A stretch of 8,665 bases of DNA, taken from positions 1 through 8,665 of the forward strand of contig CALCHN010000080.1 in NCBI GenBank assembly GCA_937901255.1, given 5' to 3'. This document shows, one piece after another, positions 6,312-8,665 of this stretch (position 1 is the stretch's first letter; every line of letters starts with the position of its first letter). The DNA comes from an uncultured Flavobacteriales bacterium. GTDB taxonomy: Bacteria; Bacteroidota; Bacteroidia; Flavobacteriales_E; Vicingaceae. The notes under the pieces are model-generated. The model did not search any database, was not told where the DNA came from, and worked only from the letters and a program-made list of their open reading frames with translations. Made by a program: the position numbers and the translations under genes.

Positions 6312-6944
6312 TTGGAATTCAAATTCACCATATTGTTAGACCTGATAGGCACATTTGCTTTTGCAATTAGTGGTATCAGGTTAGCATCAGGCAAACAAAT
6401 TGACTGGTTCGGTGCTTACATTATTGGTTTAGTTACGGCAATTGGTGGCGGAACATTAAGAGATTTATTGCTTGATGTAAAGCCTTTTTGGATGTTGGAT
6501 GCAAAATATTTTTTGACTACCGGAGTAGCTCTTGTTGCGACACTGCTATTTAAAGATAAACTATTCAAATGGGGCAGCACTTTGTTTCTTTTTGACACCA
6601 TCGGACTTGGCTTGTTTACGGTAGTTGGTATAACAAAAAGTATAGATGCAGGGCTGCCATTTTGGGTTTGTATTGTAATGGGAGCAATTACGGGTTCTGT
6701 TGGTGGAGTTATAAGAGATGTTTTATTGAACGAAGTGCCTTTAATTTTTAGAAAAGATATTTATGCTCTTGCTTGCGTTGCAGATGGCGGTGTATATTTC
6801 CTTTGCATTTACTTTCACTTACCCACAGGTGTTACAGAAACAATTGCGGCATTGACCGTAATTATTTTTCGATTGTTAGCTGTTAAATATCATATTCAAT
6901 TACCAAAGTTGCAGCCATTAGACAGTAAATTCAAAGATAAATAA
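6312..6944 (+). CDS. TRIC/YicG-type (UPF0126) membrane protein, TTG start
   Basis: The 210-aa hydrophobic protein has two homologous halves, each with a glycine-rich signature: GGGTLRD (45-51) and GSVGGVIRD (128-136). This is the hallmark of the trimeric intracellular cation channel fold, formerly UPF0126/YicG, with about seven membrane helices. Relatives form trimeric K+-permeable channels; some bacterial members have been linked to small-molecule transport, so the cargo is open. The first codon is TTG at 6312. An in-frame stop (6306-6308, that of the upstream gene) excludes any earlier start, and the next Met (residue 61) would remove the first repeat. The 3-nt gap to the dioxygenase gene implies translational coupling. 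It is the last gene of the block, followed 14 nt later by a large hairpin. Confidence 0.9.
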   Translation: MEFKFTILLDLIGTFAFAISGIRLASGKQIDWFGAYIIGLVTAIGGGTLRDLLLDVKPFWMLDAKYFLTTGVALVATLLFKDKLFKWGSTLFLFDTIGLGLFTVVGITKSIDAGLPFWVCIVMGAITGSVGGVIRDVLLNEVPLIFRKDIYALACVADGGVYFLCIYFHLPTGVTETIAALTVIIFRLLAVKYHIQLPKLQPLDSKFKDK

Positions 6945-6958
6945 TAGAGTCAACTCAT

Positions 6959-7024
6959 TTTGCAAGCACAATTAAAAACCACACAAGCCAACACACGACC
7001 TAAGTTTTTAATAGAGCTTGCAAA
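6959..7024. repeat. Large hairpin downstream of the six-gene block
   Basis: TTTGCAAGC (6959-6967) pairs with GCTTGCAAA (7016-7024) and ATTAAAAAC (6971-6979) with GTTTTTAAT (7004-7012). The two perfect 9-bp stems are separated by a 3x3 internal mismatch and topped by a 24-nt loop containing ACACAAGCC. No T-tract follows, so it is a poor intrinsic terminator, although it could stabilise the 3' end of the mRNA. The same loop word occurs in the hairpin at 1994-2093, which suggests a shared repeat family. Confidence 0.65.
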
Positions 7025-7037
7025 GCCGACCCAAAAG

Positions 7038-7164
7038 AAAAATTGCTTTTAAAAAACTCTCAACACTTCAAAAAAATAAAACACCCGACACACAAGCAAT
7101 CAACAAATGACACAAGAGGACGACACAAAAATGGTCGTAACCCACTCCAGACAAGAACGCCAGC
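7038..7164 (+). other. Probable 3' remnant of a truncated cassette; no gene seen
   Basis: This A/C-rich stretch lies between the block's right hairpin and attC site 4 and holds no convincing coding frame. The 14-mer CCCGACACACAAGC (7084-7097) repeats the one at 2030-2043. From about 7107 the sequence reads as the tail of a former cassette, since the site that follows should close a cassette starting with GTTATAGGC, and no such start exists in the window. Confidence 0.4.
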
Positions 7165-7296
7165 CTATAACAGCACCTACCCAAAAGTGGCGGTTCAGTG
7201 GTTAAATCAAGCTTTGTGCTTCTATCAAAGTTTGTGCTTGGTTGACAGTGAAGTGCTTCGAAATCGCCACCTTCGGGTAGCTGCAAAACGTTAGCC
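7165..7296 (+). other. attC-like cassette recombination site 4 (132 nt)
   Basis: The inverse core CTATAAC is at 7165-7171 and the core GTTAGCC at 7290-7296. The outer arms CTACCC (7177-7182) and GGGTAG (7275-7280) pair, as do the inner arms GTGGCG (7187-7192) and CGCCAC (7265-7270). CTTTGTGCTTCTA (7212-7224) is identical to site 1 (43-55) and sits at the same offset of 47 nt. AGTGCTTCGAAAT follows, as in sites 1 and 2. Its inverse core does not match the preceding cassette start at 1844. Confidence 0.85.
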
Positions 7297-8598
7297 ACAA
7301 GCAAAAACAATACTCAAAAATGAATCGAATACTATCACTCATTTTCTTTATTACAATAACTACCTTTATTCAAGCACAGAATATAGAAAACGATACAAAT
7401 AATTTGAATCTTGTAATAGATAAAAACGTATTAAATGCTAATGATGAAAACGAAAAAGAGATTGTAAAACTTTGGAGTGCTTACCTTAATTCTGGAGAAT
7501 ATAAGAATCCTACAAGTATTTACTGGGATAGAAGCGAATATCCTTTTCCTGACTATTTTCTATGGCCTATTAATATTAAAACCTTAAAAAATAGAACTCC
7601 TAAAGTTCAATGTACTCTGCTAGGTATTTACCCTGTTGAAAATAATCATTACGCTCTGAAAACATCTCTAACAAGTATTGGAACAGAAGGAGAAATTGTT
7701 TTAGAAGCTATAATATCTGTATTTGCTAAAAAAGTAAATGGAAATTATTTGTTGGTTAATAGTTCGCAATACCACAAAGAGTTATGGAAAAAAGAACAAA
7801 TAGGTCAAATTAACTACTACATTCACCCAAATCACAAATTTGAGAAGCAACAAGCTGACAAAATGAATGCTTTCAATGAAAAATTAGCTAAACTGTTTAA
7901 TATTTCCCCTATTTCATTTGATTATTTTGTTAGTAATTATTCTAGAGAAATTGTTAGACTTTGGGGTTATGATTATATGCCAAATATGTATTTATCTGAT
8001 CAAACAGGTGGTCTTGCAGATATAAGTAATTGTCTAGTCTATGCGGGTAATAATTCTGAATACTATCCTCACGAACTTGTACATTTATACACCAATGAAC
8101 TTTATCCAGATGGGTTCCATTTTTGGCTAAATGAAGGTTTTGCCACATTTATGGGAGGTAGTGGTGGTTATAGTTTAGATTGGCATATAGAAAAATTTAG
8201 AGAATACATCATTGAAAATCCAGATTTTGAAATCTCATTTAAATCTTTAAGAGGTTATATTCCTAACGAATTACATAACACAGAATTTAGATATGTAATT
8301 GGTGGATTGATTTGTAAAAAAGTGTATGAATCTAAAGGAATGAAAGCTCTATTTGAAGGATTAGAAACGGTAAGAACTGATGATGATTTATATCAATTTA
8401 TAGAAGAGAAACTAAATATAAAACGAACTGATTTGTCTGAATATATAAAAAGAATAGTAAAATAATGCCAGTGGCTAACAATGGCTATCAGCCATAGCTC
8501 CTGCTCGCCTACCCGGAAAATCCCACGGATTTTCCTACCGTTCAGACTTTTTTGGTAACTTAGTCGCAAAACCACGCCACGGCTCATAGCCAAAACCG
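7291..8598 (+). mobile_element. Integron-type gene cassette 4 (complete)
   Basis: The start GTTAGCCAC (7290-7298) is the exact reverse complement of GTGGCTAAC (8471-8479) at the cassette's own end, a 9/9 match. The cassette is 1308 bp, which is large, and is filled by one gene (7320-8465). The leader is only 29 nt, and the stop lies 7 nt before the inverse core. Confidence 0.8.
7320..8465 (+). CDS. Cassette-borne exported protein with HExxH metallopeptidase motif
   Basis: The 381-aa protein starts with a Sec signal peptide (MNRILSLIFFITITTFIQAQ, cleavage likely near residue 20 before NIEND), so it acts in the periplasm or outside the cell. The zinc-binding motif HELVH is at 251-255, and WLNEGFATFMGGSGG follows, with Glu272 as the probable third ligand 17 residues after the second His. 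This HExxH...NEG(F/Y)A layout is typical of gluzincin-type (M1/MA clan) peptidases. The N-terminal half (about 40-160) has no recognisable domain and may be NTF2-like or another substrate-binding region, which is a guess. The C-terminal part (about 290-381) is helical, as in such enzymes. The specific family and substrate are unknown. It is the only gene of its cassette. A secreted enzyme is less usual cargo than small orphan proteins. Confidence 0.85.
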   Translation: MNRILSLIFFITITTFIQAQNIENDTNNLNLVIDKNVLNANDENEKEIVKLWSAYLNSGEYKNPTSIYWDRSEYPFPDYFLWPINIKTLKNRTPKVQCTLLGIYPVENNHYALKTSLTSIGTEGEIVLEAIISVFAKKVNGNYLLVNSSQYHKELWKKEQIGQINYYIHPNHKFEKQQADKMNAFNEKLAKLFNISPISFDYFVSNYSREIVRLWGYDYMPNMYLSDQTGGLADISNCLVYAGNNSEYYPHELVHLYTNELYPDGFHFWLNEGFATFMGGSGGYSLDWHIEKFREYIIENPDFEISFKSLRGYIPNELHNTEFRYVIGGLICKKVYESKGMKALFEGLETVRTDDDLYQFIEEKLNIKRTDLSEYIKRIVK

Positions 8599-8604
8599 TT
8601 GGCA
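8473..8604 (+). other. attC-like cassette recombination site 5 (132 nt, divergent spacer)
   Basis: The inverse core GGCTAAC is at 8473-8479 and the core GTTGGCA at 8598-8604. TGGCTAT (8482-8488) pairs with ATAGCCA (8586-8592), and AGCC (8490-8493) with GGCT (8581-8584), across a C/C mismatch. The spacer lacks the CTTTGTGCTTCTA and CCGAAA words of the other sites. It carries instead a perfect 9-bp hairpin with a 3-nt loop (GGAAAATCC 8515-8523, GGATTTTCC 8527-8535). The total length is still 132 nt. Confidence 0.8.
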
Positions 8605-8665
8605 ACAATATGGCGAAACACCTAATTATCTTAACAAAAACTAAATAATATGAAACTGAAAACAA
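8599..8665 (+). mobile_element. Start of a further cassette (right end cut by window)
   Basis: The DNA after the core at 8598 has the same design as the other cassettes: a leader of about 50 nt that becomes A-rich, then an ATG. Its closing inverse core would read TGCCAAC or longer and lies outside the window. Confidence 0.6.
8650..8665 (+). CDS. Partial CDS, first five codons only
   Basis: ATG at 8650 follows the A-rich leader aaactaaataat and reads Met-Lys-Leu-Lys-Thr before the window ends. The Lys-rich start would suit a signal peptide or a cytoplasmic protein alike, so nothing can be said about function. A 12-codon frame at 8610-8648 precedes it and is taken as chance. Confidence 0.4.

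Noticed and set aside
7043..7294. Open frames on both strands over attC site 4
   Set aside because: The frames exist because the site lacks stops in a few frames. Base pairing, not codons, explains the sequence.
1..8604. CRISPR array interpretation of the recurring intergenic sequences
   Set aside because: The repeats are long, imperfectly palindromic, spaced by whole genes, and have cassette-specific cores. There is no short repeat-spacer pattern.
8393..8665. 90-codon frame on the - strand at the right end
   Set aside because: It is antisense to the peptidase 3' end and attC site 5, is open at the window edge, and shows no supporting motif.

Overview
The window looks like a chromosomal segment of a Bacteroidota bacterium, probably from the Chitinophagaceae/Sphingobacteriia/Saprospiria side. 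This is inferred from the A-rich leaders without clear Shine-Dalgarno sequences, the low GC content, and the kinds of proteins present (YceI, DODA-type dioxygenase, DsbA-like lipoprotein, TRIC channel). All supported genes lie on the + strand.

The main structure is an integron-type gene-cassette array with no integrase in view. Five attC-like recombination sites end at core boxes at 121, 993, 1844, 7290 and 8598. Each has an inverse core (..AAC), paired stem arms, a long spacer and a GTT core. For the three complete cassettes the diagnostic test holds: the first 8-9 bases from the core are the exact reverse complement of the inverse core at that cassette's own end (GTTGGTGGC/GCCACCAAC, GTTATGCG/CGCATAAC, GTTAGCCAC/GTGGCTAAC). 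Cassettes 1 (122-993) and 2 (994-1844) each carry one protein of unknown function. Cassette 4 (7291-8598) carries an exported protein with an HExxH metallopeptidase motif. A further cassette begins at 8599 and runs out of the window. Four of the five sites measure 132 nt, counting five unseen bases for the first. The fifth, at 1655-1850, is 196 nt and contains a palindromic insertion.

Between the third and fourth sites the array is interrupted by a six-gene block (2110-6944): an AraC-type regulator, a YceI-family protein, a short-chain dehydrogenase, a DsbA-like thiol-disulfide lipoprotein, a DODA/LigB-type dioxygenase and a TRIC/YicG-type membrane protein. The core opening this interval (GTTACCTGC) does not match the inverse core closing it (GCCTATAAC), so the interval is not one intact cassette. 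The block is bracketed within 20 nt by two large imperfect hairpins that share a loop word (ACACAAGCC), and two 14-mers occur in the same order at both edges. This suggests an inserted or recombined module, or a chromosomal block between two arrays.

Within the block the regulator is followed by a promoter-like region containing a perfect 11-bp inverted repeat, then YceI-SDR closed by an intrinsic terminator, then the tightly packed DsbA-DODA-TRIC unit. A redox or electrophile-stress role is a reasonable inference from the families, but the sequence does not prove it. No rRNA, tRNA, CRISPR, transposase or integrase was seen.
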